Below, in pieces: positions 8,497 to 17,076 of a stretch of DNA of 64,000 nucleotides. The position numbers and the translations under genes were made by a program. A model generated the notes under the pieces. The model searched no databases. It had not been told where the DNA came from and saw only the letters and a program-made list of their open reading frames with translations. The DNA lies in the NCBI GenBank assembly GCA_005884685.1, contig VBAH01000054.1:143113-207112 (forward strand). Direction: 5' to 3'. This DNA comes from Alphaproteobacteria bacterium. Lineage in GTDB: Bacteria > Pseudomonadota > Alphaproteobacteria > Rhizobiales > Xanthobacteraceae. Numbering within the stretch: position 1 is the stretch's first letter; each line of letters begins with the position of its first letter.

Positions 8497-9882
8497 ATGC
8501 CGCTTTCAAACCTGCAGACCCGCGCGGTCGAAACGCTGCTCCACCCCTACACCAATCAGGCGACGTTCCGCGAAACCGGACCGCTGGTGTTCGAGCGCGG
8601 CAAGGGCGTGCACATCTATGACACGGACGGCAAGGCCTATCTCGAAGGCATGGCGGGCCTGTGGTGCACCGCGCTCGGCTACGACAACGAGGAATTGGTC
8701 GAAGCGGCCGCGACGCAGATGCGCAAGCTTCCGTTCGCGCATCTGTTCACCGCCAAAAGCCACGATCCGGCGATCGAGCTGGCCGAGAAGCTGAAAGAAA
8801 TCGCGCCAGTCCCGATCTCGAAGGTGTTCTTCTGCAATTCCGGTTCGGAAGCAAACGACAGCCAGATGAAGCTCGTCTGGTACATGAACAATGCGCTCGG
8901 CCGGCCAAACAAGAAAAAGATCATCAGCCGCGTGAAGGCCTATCATGGCGTGACCATCGCGTCGGCGTCGCTCACCGGCTTGCCGAACAATCACATCGAT
9001 TTCGACCTGCCGATCGCGCGCGTGCTGCACACCTCATGTCCGCACCACTACCGCTTCGCCCGGGACGGCGAGAGCGAAGAAGACTTCGCGACCCGGCTTG
9101 CCACGGAGTTCGAGGAACTCATCCTGAAGGAAGGGCCGGACACGGTCGCAGCCTTCATCGCCGAGCCGGTGATGGGTGCCGGCGGCGTGATCGTGCCGCC
9201 GAAAACCTACTTTCCCAAGATCATGGCGGTGTGCGCGAAATACGACGTGTTCATGATCGACGACGAGGTGATCTGCGGCTTCGGCCGGCTGGGCACGCCG
9301 TTCGGCTGTACGGCTCTCGGCTACAAGCCGAATTCGATTTCGATCGCCAAAGCGTTATCGTCCGCCTACCTGCCGATCGCGGGCGTGATGATACCGGAGG
9401 AGATGTATCAGGCGCTGATCGTGGAGAGCAAAAAGATCGGCACATTCGGCCATGGATTTACCTATTCGGGGCATCCGGTGTCGGCCGCAGTCGCGATCAA
9501 GACGCTGGAAATCTACAAGCGAGACAAGATCTTCGAAACCGCGGCAAAAAACGCGCCGCAATTCCAGAAGCGGCTGATGGCGCTTGCCGATCATCCACTG
9601 GTCGGCGAAGCGCGCGGCATGGGCATGGTCGGCGCGATCGAGCTTGCGGCGCACAAGCCCAGCAAGAAGCCGTTCGATGCGCAGCGCGGCCTCGGCGCGC
9701 GAGTCGTGGCGAACGCGCAGGCCGAAGGGCTGATCGTGCGTTTCATCGCGGGCGACGTTATCTCGATCTGCCCCCCGATCATCATCAAGCCGGCCGAGAT
9801 CGACGAATTGTTCGACAAGCTCGGCCGCGCGCTCGACAAGACGCTCGACTGGGCGAAGCGCGAGCAGCTGCTCGCGGCGTAG
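8497..9882 (+). CDS. class III (omega) aminotransferase, PLP-dependent
   Basis: A 461-residue class III aminotransferase of the aspartate-aminotransferase-family/omega-transaminase group, which moves an amino group between an omega-amine or beta-amino acid and pyruvate or another keto acid. Visible are the phosphate-binding GSEAN (116-120), AYHG (148-151), the FIAEPVMGAGG strand, the IDDEV Asp that pairs with the PLP nitrogen (about 254-258), and Lys285 in SIAKALSS as the Schiff-base lysine. Length is typical. It is transcribed away from the TIR gene, with 209 bases between the two starts, and no pathway genes adjoin it. The amine substrate cannot be fixed from sequence; putrescine, beta-alanine or taurine-like substrates are all possible. 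Confidence 0.9.
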   Translation: MPLSNLQTRAVETLLHPYTNQATFRETGPLVFERGKGVHIYDTDGKAYLEGMAGLWCTALGYDNEELVEAAATQMRKLPFAHLFTAKSHDPAIELAEKLKEIAPVPISKVFFCNSGSEANDSQMKLVWYMNNALGRPNKKKIISRVKAYHGVTIASASLTGLPNNHIDFDLPIARVLHTSCPHHYRFARDGESEEDFATRLATEFEELILKEGPDTVAAFIAEPVMGAGGVIVPPKTYFPKIMAVCAKYDVFMIDDEVICGFGRLGTPFGCTALGYKPNSISIAKALSSAYLPIAGVMIPEEMYQALIVESKKIGTFGHGFTYSGHPVSAAVAIKTLEIYKRDKIFETAAKNAPQFQKRLMALADHPLVGEARGMGMVGAIELAAHKPSKKPFDAQRGLGARVVANAQAEGLIVRFIAGDVISICPPIIIKPAEIDELFDKLGRALDKTLDWAKREQLLAA

Positions 9883-9896
9883 CGTTCTGCGCGCGC

Positions 9897-10814
9897 TCAA
9901 CCGACCTTGGCGAAAAACTCGTCGATTAGCCGATTGAACAGCTCGGCGTGCTGGAAATAGACCGAGTGCCCTGCGTTCGGCACGTGCTCGACCCGCGCGT
10001 TTGGCATCAGAGCGGCCATCCCGTCGGACAGAAACGGTGGATAGGTCGTGTCCTCATCGCCCACGATCATTAGCGTCGGCAACGTTAGCCGGCGCAGCTC
10101 GTCCGCTTGGCGCGTTTGCAGCACAGCGAGCCGCTTGCGCAATTCCTCGCGGTCGAAGGCGCGGCTTGCGTCGGCGATTTCGCGATAGAGCATGTGCAGC
10201 GCCGGCTGCTCGCGAGCCATGCGCTCGCCGGCGGGCGGAGCGATGCCGCGGCTCGCCATGTCGGCGCGCGCACCGGCTGCCTTGCGGTTCCACTCCGTAA
10301 GGCGCTGCGGATCGGACAGTGGCACGGACGGCTTGTTAATCGACCCCGACGTGGAGACCAGGACCAGCGCCCGCACTTGATGCCGCGGCTGTGTAAACAG
10401 ATATTCCAGCACAGTCTGTCCGCCCATCGACTGCGCGACCAGCCGTAGGTTGACGAGATGCAGATGATCGATCAGCGCCGCGATATCGCCCGGATACTCT
10501 TTCGGGTCCGGCACTCCGATCTCGCTGCTGGGCGGATAGCCGCGGTGCGAAAAGGTTACGCAGGTGTAGCGCCCAGAGAGCGCTGCGACCTGCTGCCACC
10601 AGGTCATGTGATTGCTGCCGAGCCCGTGTGCAAAGACGATGGCCGGACCCGATCCCGTGACCTCGTAGTAGATGCCGCATCCTGGCCGATCGAGGAAGCC
10701 GCGCTTCGTCGGCGCGACCGCGACGGGTTCCGCAGACGCTGTCGGCATCGACATCAGCGCTGATGCAGCCGAAGCCGCGGGCAATCCGACCAGTAGCTTC
10801 CTGCGGTCAATCAT
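9897..10814 (-). CDS. exported alpha/beta hydrolase
   Basis: A 305-residue alpha/beta-hydrolase. I start it at ATG 10814, where an N-terminus MIDRRKLLVGL followed by a hydrophobic Ala-rich segment looks like a Tat-type or Sec signal; the open frame goes 20 codons further but lacks coding character. The core shows the oxyanion-hole HGLGSN, the nucleophile elbow VAQSMGG with its Ser, an acid candidate in VGDEDTTYP and a catalytic His in NAGHSVYF. The lid is helical and basic. It converges on the aminotransferase, with only 14 bases between their ends. The family covers esterases, haloperoxidase-like enzymes and lactonases, so the substrate is open. Confidence 0.85.
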   Translation of the reverse strand: MIDRRKLLVGLPAASAASALMSMPTASAEPVAVAPTKRGFLDRPGCGIYYEVTGSGPAIVFAHGLGSNHMTWWQQVAALSGRYTCVTFSHRGYPPSSEIGVPDPKEYPGDIAALIDHLHLVNLRLVAQSMGGQTVLEYLFTQPRHQVRALVLVSTSGSINKPSVPLSDPQRLTEWNRKAAGARADMASRGIAPPAGERMAREQPALHMLYREIADASRAFDREELRKRLAVLQTRQADELRRLTLPTLMIVGDEDTTYPPFLSDGMAALMPNARVEHVPNAGHSVYFQHAELFNRLIDEFFAKVG

Positions 10815-10998
10815 TGAGGAACGCCCCCGTCCGCGCGAGCGCCGATCAGCGGCATCGCGACTGCCAGAATACATCGTTCCCCTTCCCAGCGGGAAGGGCG
10901 AGACGGCATCGCCCGCCGGTTTCGCCGATGCTCTGAACGCCGCGTTTCTGTTTCAGGTCGTCTGGTAAACTTGGCGGCCTGAATAGTCTCAAGTCGGC

Positions 10999-11030
10999 AA
11001 AACAGAACGCCGGGCTTTCGCCCGGCGTTC
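10999..11030 (-). terminator. rho-independent terminator of the L,D-transpeptidase gene
   Basis: A perfect 11-bp stem (GAACGCCGGGC at 11005-11015 with its complement at 11020-11030) closes a 4-base loop 32 bases past the stop of the gene at 11063. Read on the minus strand it is followed by TGTTTTG, a short T run. It is placed and oriented as an intrinsic terminator for that gene. Confidence 0.75.
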
Positions 11031-11062
11031 TCCGTACCCCCGCGCAGTAACTGTATTCGTAC

Positions 11063-11728
11063 CTAGCTGTCGCGCCCGCCCGAGAAAGCGATGCGCGGAT
11101 TGGTCGGCGAGTCGCCTGAGCCGGGGGCCAGCACCACCACCGGCGAGCCGACCTTGACCCGGTTGAACAGGTCGATCGCGTCTTCGTTGGTCAGGCGGAT
11201 GCAGCCCGAGGAAATCGCCGAACCGATGTACTCCGGCTGATTGGTGCCGTGGATGCGATAGAGCGTGTCCTTCGGGCCGTCATAGACGTAGAGCGCGCGC
11301 GAACCCATCGGGTTATGCGGACCCGGCGCAACGTAGCCCGGGATGTTTCCCAGCCGCTTTTTGATGTCGTTGGTCGGCGTCCAGGACGGCCACTCTTCCT
11401 TGCGTCCGACCTTGGCGATGCCGGAGAACGCCAGCGCATCCTCGCCGACGGTGATGCCGTAGCGGATCGCCTTGCCTTCGGGCAGCACGTAATAGAGATA
11501 GCGCGCATCGCTATCGACCACGATCGCGCCCGCCGTCTCCTTGCGGTGATAGGTGACGATGTGGCGCTTGTAGGGCTCCGGAATTGTCGCCTGCGCGTAA
11601 GGAGCGTTCGCCAAAAGCTTCTTGTCGCGCGGTGTCATCGCCGCATCGGATGCGATTTCAAGCGTCGACTGCGTGCAGCCGGCCGCGAGCAATCCGAGAC
11701 ATAGAAAAGCGAGGCTACGTCCTGCCAT
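11063..11728 (-). CDS. L,D-transpeptidase (YkuD) lipoprotein
   Basis: A 221-residue YkuD-domain enzyme that forms 3-3 peptidoglycan cross-links or attaches proteins to peptidoglycan. The N-terminus is a lipoprotein signal with lipobox LLAAGC (Cys18). The catalytic signature is complete: YRIHGTNQ supplies the conserved His, and after the usual gap SSGCIRLTNEDA supplies the nucleophilic Cys and Arg. SDARYLYYVLPEGKAIRYGITVG is cut here to its start SDARYLYYV, which is the usual first strand of the domain. It sits alone with its own terminator, so it is probably monocistronic. Erf/YbiS/YcfS/YnhG-like paralogues are common in Rhizobiales. The choice between cross-linking and protein attachment is not readable here. 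Confidence 0.92.
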   Translation of the reverse strand: MAGRSLAFLCLGLLAAGCTQSTLEIASDAAMTPRDKKLLANAPYAQATIPEPYKRHIVTYHRKETAGAIVVDSDARYLYYVLPEGKAIRYGITVGEDALAFSGIAKVGRKEEWPSWTPTNDIKKRLGNIPGYVAPGPHNPMGSRALYVYDGPKDTLYRIHGTNQPEYIGSAISSGCIRLTNEDAIDLFNRVKVGSPVVVLAPGSGDSPTNPRIAFSGGRDS

Positions 11729-12102
11729 CGATCATTACCTTAGCTTCGCGCGCCGCCCCGGGGAACTTTCGTTTGATAACCGAAACACCCTGCCCATTCC
11801 AGCGACTACCGCCGGCGAAGCACATCGTCGCCAATACCTGTTGCAGGAATGCCGCAGTCCGGAACACGGAACGCCGGGATTCCGATGAGCCAGCTTGGCA
11901 GCAATTGGTAAACGACCTGTTTACCTTAGTTGCCTAACTCTTGAGGCATCGCGCGCACTTTGCTTCCGGGCGGCGGTGGGCTCCGAATCGCTGCCAAATG
12001 CCCCTTTGGCGGGCCAGCTTTCTGCCCATTTCCGCCGCACTCGGAAGCGAGATACGCGCCTCGAGGCCCGGCACGGGCAAGAAAAGTTTTGGAGAGGAAA
12101 AA
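11729..12102. other. 374-bp intergenic region holding an inverted-repeat site
   Basis: No open frame here has coding character on either strand. It separates the divergent L,D-transpeptidase and the small gene at 12103, and therefore holds both promoters. The one clear structure is a dyad at 11907-11925, listed separately. A GGAGAGG Shine-Dalgarno sequence lies at 12091-12097. Confidence 0.6.
11907..11925. promoter_or_regulatory. candidate operator: GGTAAAC-N5-GTTTACC
   Basis: A perfect 7-bp inverted repeat with a 5-bp spacer, in an AT-rich patch about 180 bases from both flanking start codons. It has the size and spacing of a dimeric regulator site (GntR, LacI or TetR type). No regulator gene is adjacent, so the cognate protein is unknown. 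Confidence 0.4.
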
Positions 12103-12285
12103 ATGGAATCCCGACGAGCGACACCCGAGCAGCGCCGCGCGCGCGGCGAACTGGATGCGCGGTTCGGGCGGATCGGCATTTCGGCGGTCGCGGCGGCGCT
12201 GCGCTACCCGAGCGAGACCAAGAATCCCGCCTATGCGCCGGCCCCCGAGCCTGCCGCGAGCCAGTTCGACGAAGCCGCCGCCTGA
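12103..12285 (+). CDS. small hypothetical protein, 60 residues
   Basis: An ORF too short to be obvious but well supported: ATG at 12103 is preceded by GGAGAGG at the right spacing. The product starts MESRRATPEQRRARGEL, then has a helix-like DARFGRIGISAVAAALRY and an Ala/Pro-rich tail ending FDEAAA. It is charged, soluble and has no signal peptide. I recognise no family. It is 99 bases upstream of corA on the same strand and may be cotranscribed with it. Function unknown. Confidence 0.6.
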   Translation: MESRRATPEQRRARGELDARFGRIGISAVAAALRYPSETKNPAYAPAPEPAASQFDEAAA

Positions 12286-12384
12286 GCTGCCCCGCGGCGC
12301 CGCACAGGAGGCGCGCAGCCTCCTCATCGTCTGGACCATGACATCCCGACGCGCTAGGCAGGGCTTCCCGCCTTAAGCCACGGC

Positions 12385-13368
12385 GTGCCGATGCTGATCG
12401 TCTATGTTCCGCGTGGATCCTCGCTCGAACGCCTCGTGGTCGGGGAGCCGGGCGCAATTGCGGACAATGCGGTCTGGTTCGACCTTGTCACGCCGACCAC
12501 GGCTGAGGACAAGCTGCTCGAGCGCGTGCTCGGCATCGCCATCCCGACGCGCGAGGAGATGCAGGAGATCGAAGTCTCGAGCCGCCTCTATGCCGAGAAC
12601 GGCGCGCGCTACATGACCGCGATCTTGATGTGCCAGTCCGACACGGCCTCGCCGCGGACGACACCGGTCACCTTCATCCTCACCGGCCACAAGCTCGTCA
12701 CCGTGCGCTACGATGAGCCGAAGCCGTTCTCGCTGGTAAGCAACAAGCTCGGCCGCACCTGTACGCCGACGATCTCGGGCGAGGCCATCATGATGGACCT
12801 GCTCGACGCGGTGATCGACCGCGCCGCCGACATCCTCGAGCGTGCCGGCGCCGACATCGACCGCGCCTCGCATGACATCTTCGAGCCGGAAGGCCGCCGG
12901 GTCGACCGCACCATCACCTACCGCTACATCCTGCGCACCATCGGGCGCAAAGGCGACCTCACCTCGAAGGTGCGTGAGAGCCTGGTATCGATCGGCCGCC
13001 TCGTGCTGTTCCTTGCAAACGAGGCGGATGCCCTGAAATGGCCGAAGGAAATGCGCTCGCAGCTCAAGGTGATGCAGCGCGACGTCACCTCGCTGTCGGA
13101 CCATGCGTCCTATCTCGGCAACAAGGTCACCTTCCTGCTCGATGCGATGATCGGCGTGATGAGCGTCGAGCAGAACAACATCATCAAGCTGTTCTCGGTG
13201 GCCGCCGTGGTGCTGATGCCGCCGACCCTGATCGCCTCGATCTACGGCATGAACTTCAAGCACATGCCGGAGCTCGATTGGTGGTTCGGCTATCCCATGG
13301 CGCTCGTGCTGATGCTGATCGCCGCGATCCTTCCCTACTGGTTCTTCAAGTGGAAGAAATGGCTGTGA
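12385..13368 (+). CDS. corA: CorA-family magnesium/divalent cation channel
   Basis: A 327-residue CorA protein mediating Mg2+ (or Co2+/Ni2+) entry as a pentamer in the inner membrane. The long cytosolic N-terminal domain is alpha/beta then coiled helices (NKVTFLLDAMIGVMSVEQNN is the start of the pore-lining helix). The selectivity motif YGMN follows the first transmembrane helix, MPEL comes after it, and the second helix ends in the basic WFFKWKKWL tail. Length and order are typical. The start is GTG 12385; ATG 12391 is an alternative two codons in. No Mg2+ riboswitch is evident in the 99-base leader. Confidence 0.93.
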   Translation: MPMLIVYVPRGSSLERLVVGEPGAIADNAVWFDLVTPTTAEDKLLERVLGIAIPTREEMQEIEVSSRLYAENGARYMTAILMCQSDTASPRTTPVTFILTGHKLVTVRYDEPKPFSLVSNKLGRTCTPTISGEAIMMDLLDAVIDRAADILERAGADIDRASHDIFEPEGRRVDRTITYRYILRTIGRKGDLTSKVRESLVSIGRLVLFLANEADALKWPKEMRSQLKVMQRDVTSLSDHASYLGNKVTFLLDAMIGVMSVEQNNIIKLFSVAAVVLMPPTLIASIYGMNFKHMPELDWWFGYPMALVLMLIAAILPYWFFKWKKWL

Positions 13369-13380
13369 GGGCGGCCGCGC

Positions 13381-13776
13381 TCAGCCGAGCTTGACGACTT
13401 CGACATCGGTCGCGCCGAAATCGGTGCCCTTGAACAGCAGCGGCTCGGCTTCCGCGACGCTCAGCGCATAGGCCGCGCAGTCGCCGAAATTGAGCCCGGC
13501 GCGGTGGCGGCTCCTGCCGAAGCGCGCGAACGCGTCGCGCGCGATGTCGGCCTGGTGATCGTCGAAGGGGACGATGGTCACCGCAAGCCGCGTTAACAGT
13601 CGATCGAGGTCGATTGCGCCCGCAGTGTTACGCAAGCCGACCGCTACCATCCCGGCTTCCAATTTGGTCATCGCCGACATGAGTCGCACATCAGCGCGGC
13701 GAATGGCATCTTCAAGGACTGCGCGCTCGGTTTCATTACGCAAGATCGCAATGACTGCTGATGAGTCGATGACCAT
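13381..13776 (-). CDS. vapC: VapC-type PIN-domain ribonuclease toxin
   Basis: A 131-residue PIN-domain protein of the VapC toxin family, expected to cut RNA (often tRNA or rRNA) when freed from its antitoxin. The four acidic metal ligands are visible: Asp4 in MVIDSSAV, Glu40 in TKLEAGM, Asp99 in NFGDCAAY and Asp119 in KGTDF. Length is typical. Its ATG overlaps the stop of the upstream antitoxin gene by one base (TGATG), the usual translational coupling of such modules. It converges on corA, whose stop lies 13 bases from its own. Confidence 0.92.
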   Translation of the reverse strand: MVIDSSAVIAILRNETERAVLEDAIRRADVRLMSAMTKLEAGMVAVGLRNTAGAIDLDRLLTRLAVTIVPFDDHQADIARDAFARFGRSRHRAGLNFGDCAAYALSVAEAEPLLFKGTDFGATDVEVVKLG

Positions 13777-14039
13777 CAGTCGAAATGGCCATGCTCGTTG
13801 TAACCGATAATCTCATCGGGGCTGCGATCATCCAAAACCGGAAGTTGATTGAAGCTCCGCACAATTTCCTCGATGTCGCGATGGAATTTTTCCTTGTCCT
13901 CGGGGCGCCGTCTCCTGCGCTCGCGCTCGACCTCGCGGCGGAGCACCTCGGTCACCGCTTCAGTGATCCCCTGCCCGCGCCGGCGGGCGAGCTCGCGCGC
14001 CAGCTTTTCCGTCTCGGGATTTTTGATATTGAGGGCCAT
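13776..14039 (-). CDS. vapB: VapB-type antitoxin (Rv0623/PSK family)
   Basis: An 87-residue antitoxin partner of the PIN toxin that follows. I start it at ATG 14039, giving MALNIKNPETEKLARELA, the typical ribbon-helix-helix N-terminus of the Rv0623-like (PSK) antitoxins that binds the operator. The middle (GITEAVTEVLRREVERERRR) completes the DNA-binding part and the acidic C-terminus ending NEHGHFD should wrap the toxin. The open frame extends 38 codons upstream but that part overlaps the probable promoter region. Autoregulation by the VapBC complex at the AT-richer 14040-14110 stretch is likely from family knowledge. Confidence 0.9.
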   Translation of the reverse strand: MALNIKNPETEKLARELARRRGQGITEAVTEVLRREVERERRRRRPEDKEKFHRDIEEIVRSFNQLPVLDDRSPDEIIGYNEHGHFD

Positions 14040-14224
14040 CTGCCTTCTTCCTCGAATTCCACCTTCTTCCTTATACTCCAAAAACCAAGCGAATACAACG
14101 ACCTTACAGCGACCCGTCCCGTTCCCCGGACCGAAGATGCCCCATGATCGCATCTTCTCGTGTATACCGCTTGAACCTCCCGGCCTGCTCGCGCGACCAA
14201 TGCCAAATTGGGATCAGCCAGGCG

Positions 14225-15199
14225 ATGCCGCAGCGTGGGCCGCAGGTAGCGCACTTTTCAACCGACGACGTCGCGCCGCGTGAGCGCATCGCGGCTTGGC
14301 GCGCACTGCTGTTCCAGTCCTCGCTCGACGTGGAAATCGCACACCCAGCCGACATCCCGTTTCGTGCGACCGCAACCGTGCGCGAGTTGCCGGGGCTGCG
14401 CATCCTGAGCGGCACCAGCCCGGCGGCGACATACCGGCGGTCGACGACCAGGATCGAAGCGGACGACATCACCCTGCAGTTTGGCAGCGCCGACCACGCC
14501 GCCGCGAGCCTGCACCGCCGCGAAGCGGACATCGCGCGCTACGACGCGTTTCTGCTGCCGTGCGGAGATCGCGCGACGATCCATTTACCCCAGGCTTCGC
14601 GTTTCGTCGCGCTGCGATTGCCGCGCGCAGCGATTGCGCAGAACCTCGCGAGCTTCGAGGACAACTATTGCCGGCGCATCCTGCAAGACACTCCGGCGCT
14701 GTCCGTGCTCAGGCGCTATCTGGGGCTGCTCGATGACGTCACCGATGCGCTGGCCACGCCCGAGCTCCAACACACGGCCGTCATGCACATCTACGACCTG
14801 ATCGTCATGACTCTCGGCGCCACGAGCGACGCCGCCGAGGCCGCGAAAGGCCGCAGCCTGCGCGCCATCCGCCTCAAGGCGATGAAGGACGACGCCGCCC
14901 GCAACCTCGACGATCCCGAGCTTTCGGTCCGCACCATCGCGGCGCAGCACAAGGTGACGCCACGCTACGTTCAACGGCTGTTCGAGGAGTCCGGCGAGAC
15001 CTTCACGGAGTATGTCGTCGCCCAGCGGCTCACGCGCGCGAACCGTCTCCTTACCAATCCCCGTTTGACCGGCCGCACGGTCACGTCGATCGCGCTCGAA
15101 GTCGGGTTTGGCGATCTGTCCTATTTCAATCGCGCATTCCGCAAGCGGTTTGGAGCGACACCGTCAGACGTGCGCGCCACCGCGAGTAGTCCGTCCTGA
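14225..15199 (+). CDS. AraC-family transcriptional regulator
   Basis: A 324-residue regulator. Residues about 10-180 form an AraC_binding_2-type ligand domain (FSTDDVAPRERIAAWR at its start). The C-terminal 100 residues carry two helix-turn-helix units: LSVRTIAAQHKVTPRYVQRL, then TSIALEVGFGDLSYFNRAFRKRFG, the AraC signature. I prefer ATG 14225, which gives the usual family length; an in-frame ATG at 14144 would add 27 residues encoded by DNA without the local codon bias. The gene diverges from vapBC. No adjacent catabolic operon indicates its target or inducer. Confidence 0.88.
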   Translation: MPQRGPQVAHFSTDDVAPRERIAAWRALLFQSSLDVEIAHPADIPFRATATVRELPGLRILSGTSPAATYRRSTTRIEADDITLQFGSADHAAASLHRREADIARYDAFLLPCGDRATIHLPQASRFVALRLPRAAIAQNLASFEDNYCRRILQDTPALSVLRRYLGLLDDVTDALATPELQHTAVMHIYDLIVMTLGATSDAAEAAKGRSLRAIRLKAMKDDAARNLDDPELSVRTIAAQHKVTPRYVQRLFEESGETFTEYVVAQRLTRANRLLTNPRLTGRTVTSIALEVGFGDLSYFNRAFRKRFGATPSDVRATASSPS

Positions 15200-15220
15200 G
15201 CGTCGCGGCACGGCTCAAGA

Positions 15221-15514
15221 CTAGGATGCGCGCGCCGGGGCTGCGATGCGCCGAACAGCGACGAGCGCCGTGATCGCCAGGCAGCCGGCCGCGTTGAGCG
15301 CGAACACGCCCGCCACGACCAGGTCCGCCGAGACGGTGACGGCGTAGCTGACCGTGGCGAGATTTGCCGCGGTGAACATCAGCCAGGTCGTCAGCGACAC
15401 GGCCGGCGCGCCGTTGCGGCAGCGATAGACGCAGAGAATCTGCGGCATGTACGCCAGCACCCTGCCGCCGTTGAGCAAGGCGAATGCGGTCATCGAATAG
15501 TCTGCCAAGGTCAT
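15221..15514 (-). CDS. small PQ-loop/SemiSWEET-like membrane protein
   Basis: A 97-residue membrane protein with three predicted helices. The first contains the PQ motif (AYMPQILCVYR), followed by NGAPAVSLTTWLMF and ANLATVSYAV in the second helix, then a third helix near 70-88. This is the layout of a half-transporter of the SemiSWEET/PQ-loop group, which dimerises to move small sugars or other solutes. The family match is by motif and topology only. It has its own strand and converges on the AraC gene, with a 21-base gap. Confidence 0.6.
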   Translation of the reverse strand: MTLADYSMTAFALLNGGRVLAYMPQILCVYRCRNGAPAVSLTTWLMFTAANLATVSYAVTVSADLVVAGVFALNAAGCLAITALVAVRRIAAPARAS

Positions 15515-15670
15515 GATCCTGCCCTCACGATCGGGCGCGGATTTGACAGATCATCGTGCACGGCGCCTGGACTTGAGCGAACGCGCTCCGGACTGAAGCG
15601 AACGCGCCGCGGTTTTTATTTTTTCACCCGGTTTGAACCCGACGCCGCCGACGCGCGACAGGGTCTCGCG

Positions 15671-16426
15671 TCACACGTGCTGGCCGCCGTTGATGTGGAT
15701 CTCGGCGCCGTTCACATAGGAGCTCGTCTCGGTGCACAGCACGTAGATGATCTTGGCGACCTCGTCGGTGGTGCCGAGCCGGTGCATCGGAATCTGGTGC
15801 GCGACGATCTCCTCGGTGCCGGGAGAGAGCATCGCGGTGTCGATCTCGCCCGGCGCGATCGCATTGACGCGGATGCCGAGCGGCCCGAAGTCCGCCGCCA
15901 TCTCGCGCGTGAGCGAGGCGAGCGCGGCCTTCGAGGTCGAGTAAGCCGTGCCGGCAAACGGGTGCACGCGCGAGCCGGCGATCGAGGTGACGTTCACCAC
16001 AGCGCCCTTGGCGCGCTTGAGTTCATCGAGCAGCCCGCGCGCCAGCATGATCGGGGCGAAGAAATTCACCTGGAACACATGCGCCCAGGTTTGGCGCGCG
16101 GTATCGATCGAGCCGAGCCGCCTGCCGCCGTCCGCCTTGGGCGAGATCGCCGCGTTGTTGACCAGCGCGTGCAACTCGCCGTCCTCCAGCCTGTTCTTGA
16201 TCTCGGCGATCGCCTCGTCGGTGCTGGCGGGATCGGCGAGATCGACCTGGATGTGATCCTCCGGCCCCATCTCCCACGGGCAGTTTTCCGGAAACCCATG
16301 GCGCGAGCAGGTGATGACGCGCCACCCGGCGGCGGAGAAGCGCTTCACCGTCGCATGGCCGATGCCGCGGCTTGCGCCGGTGAGCAGCAACGTGCGGCGC
16401 GGCTGGTTGGACTGGGTGTTGGGCAT
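15671..16426 (-). CDS. short-chain dehydrogenase/reductase
   Basis: A 251-residue classical [11 protein letters not shown] (about 17-24) is the NAD(P) glycine motif, NNAA the structural Asn motif, TSIAG holds the catalytic Ser, and YSTSKAAL supplies Tyr and Lys. The C-terminus (YVNGAEIHINGGQHV) is typical of 3-oxoacyl-ACP-reductase-like SDRs. It begins eight bases after the stop of pdxH on the same strand, so the two are probably cotranscribed. In related genomes an SDR commonly follows pdxH, which is inference from memory. Substrate unknown. Confidence 0.88.
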   Translation of the reverse strand: MPNTQSNQPRRTLLLTGASRGIGHATVKRFSAAGWRVITCSRHGFPENCPWEMGPEDHIQVDLADPASTDEAIAEIKNRLEDGELHALVNNAAISPKADGGRRLGSIDTARQTWAHVFQVNFFAPIMLARGLLDELKRAKGAVVNVTSIAGSRVHPFAGTAYSTSKAALASLTREMAADFGPLGIRVNAIAPGEIDTAMLSPGTEEIVAHQIPMHRLGTTDEVAKIIYVLCTETSSYVNGAEIHINGGQHV

Positions 16427-16434
16427 TCAGGATC

Positions 16435-17076
16435 TCACGGGTACATCCGCACCTTGGCCCACGGCTCACCGAGCGCGGCGCGGCGGAATTCGATGCGGTC
16501 GTGCAAGCGGAACGGGCGGTCGTGCCAGAACTCCATCGAGATAGGCACGATGCGGTAGCCGGACCAGTGCGGCGGGCGCGGCACGGCGCCGATCGCATAT
16601 TTCGCAGCGTAAAGCGCGACCGCTTTTTCGAAGGCAAGCCGGCTTTCCAGCGGGCGCGACTGCTGGCTCGCCCAGGCGCCGATCTGCGCGCCCTTCGGGC
16701 GCGTCGCGAAGTACGCGTCGGCCTCCTCCGGCGTCACGCGCTCGACCGGCCCGCGGATGCGGATCTGCCGGTTCAAGGATTTCCAGTAGAACAGCAGCGC
16801 GGCCTTCGGGTTGGCGGCAAGCTCGCGGCCTTTGGCGCTTTCGATATTGGTGTAAAACACGAAGCCGCGCTCATCGACACCCTTGAGCAGCACGGTGCGG
16901 ATATCCGGCAACCCATCCGCATCGACCGTCGCCAGCGACATTGCGGTCGGGTCGCGCGGTTCCCCCTTCACCGCCTCGTCGAACCAGGCTTGCCACAGCC
17001 GCAAGGGCTCGTCGGCTTGCGTGAAATCACCACTCGTTAACCATGTCGGGTGTTCAATCGGCGCCGTGTCGGACAT
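16435..17076 (-). CDS. pdxH: pyridoxine/pyridoxamine 5'-phosphate oxidase
   Basis: A 213-residue FMN enzyme that oxidises pyridoxine or pyridoxamine phosphate to PLP. Typical elements are [34 protein letters not shown] (FMN binding), [30 protein letters not shown] and the C-terminal [23 protein letters not shown] start it at ATG 17076; the frame can be opened two codons earlier with TTG. It is divergent from the lipoprotein gene and the two starts may overlap. The PLP made here serves enzymes such as the aminotransferase at 8497, but no regulatory link is visible. Confidence 0.95.
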   Translation of the reverse strand: MSDTAPIEHPTWLTSGDFTQADEPLRLWQAWFDEAVKGEPRDPTAMSLATVDADGLPDIRTVLLKGVDERGFVFYTNIESAKGRELAANPKAALLFYWKSLNRQIRIRGPVERVTPEEADAYFATRPKGAQIGAWASQQSRPLESRLAFEKAVALYAAKYAIGAVPRPPHWSGYRIVPISMEFWHDRPFRLHDRIEFRRAALGEPWAKVRMYP

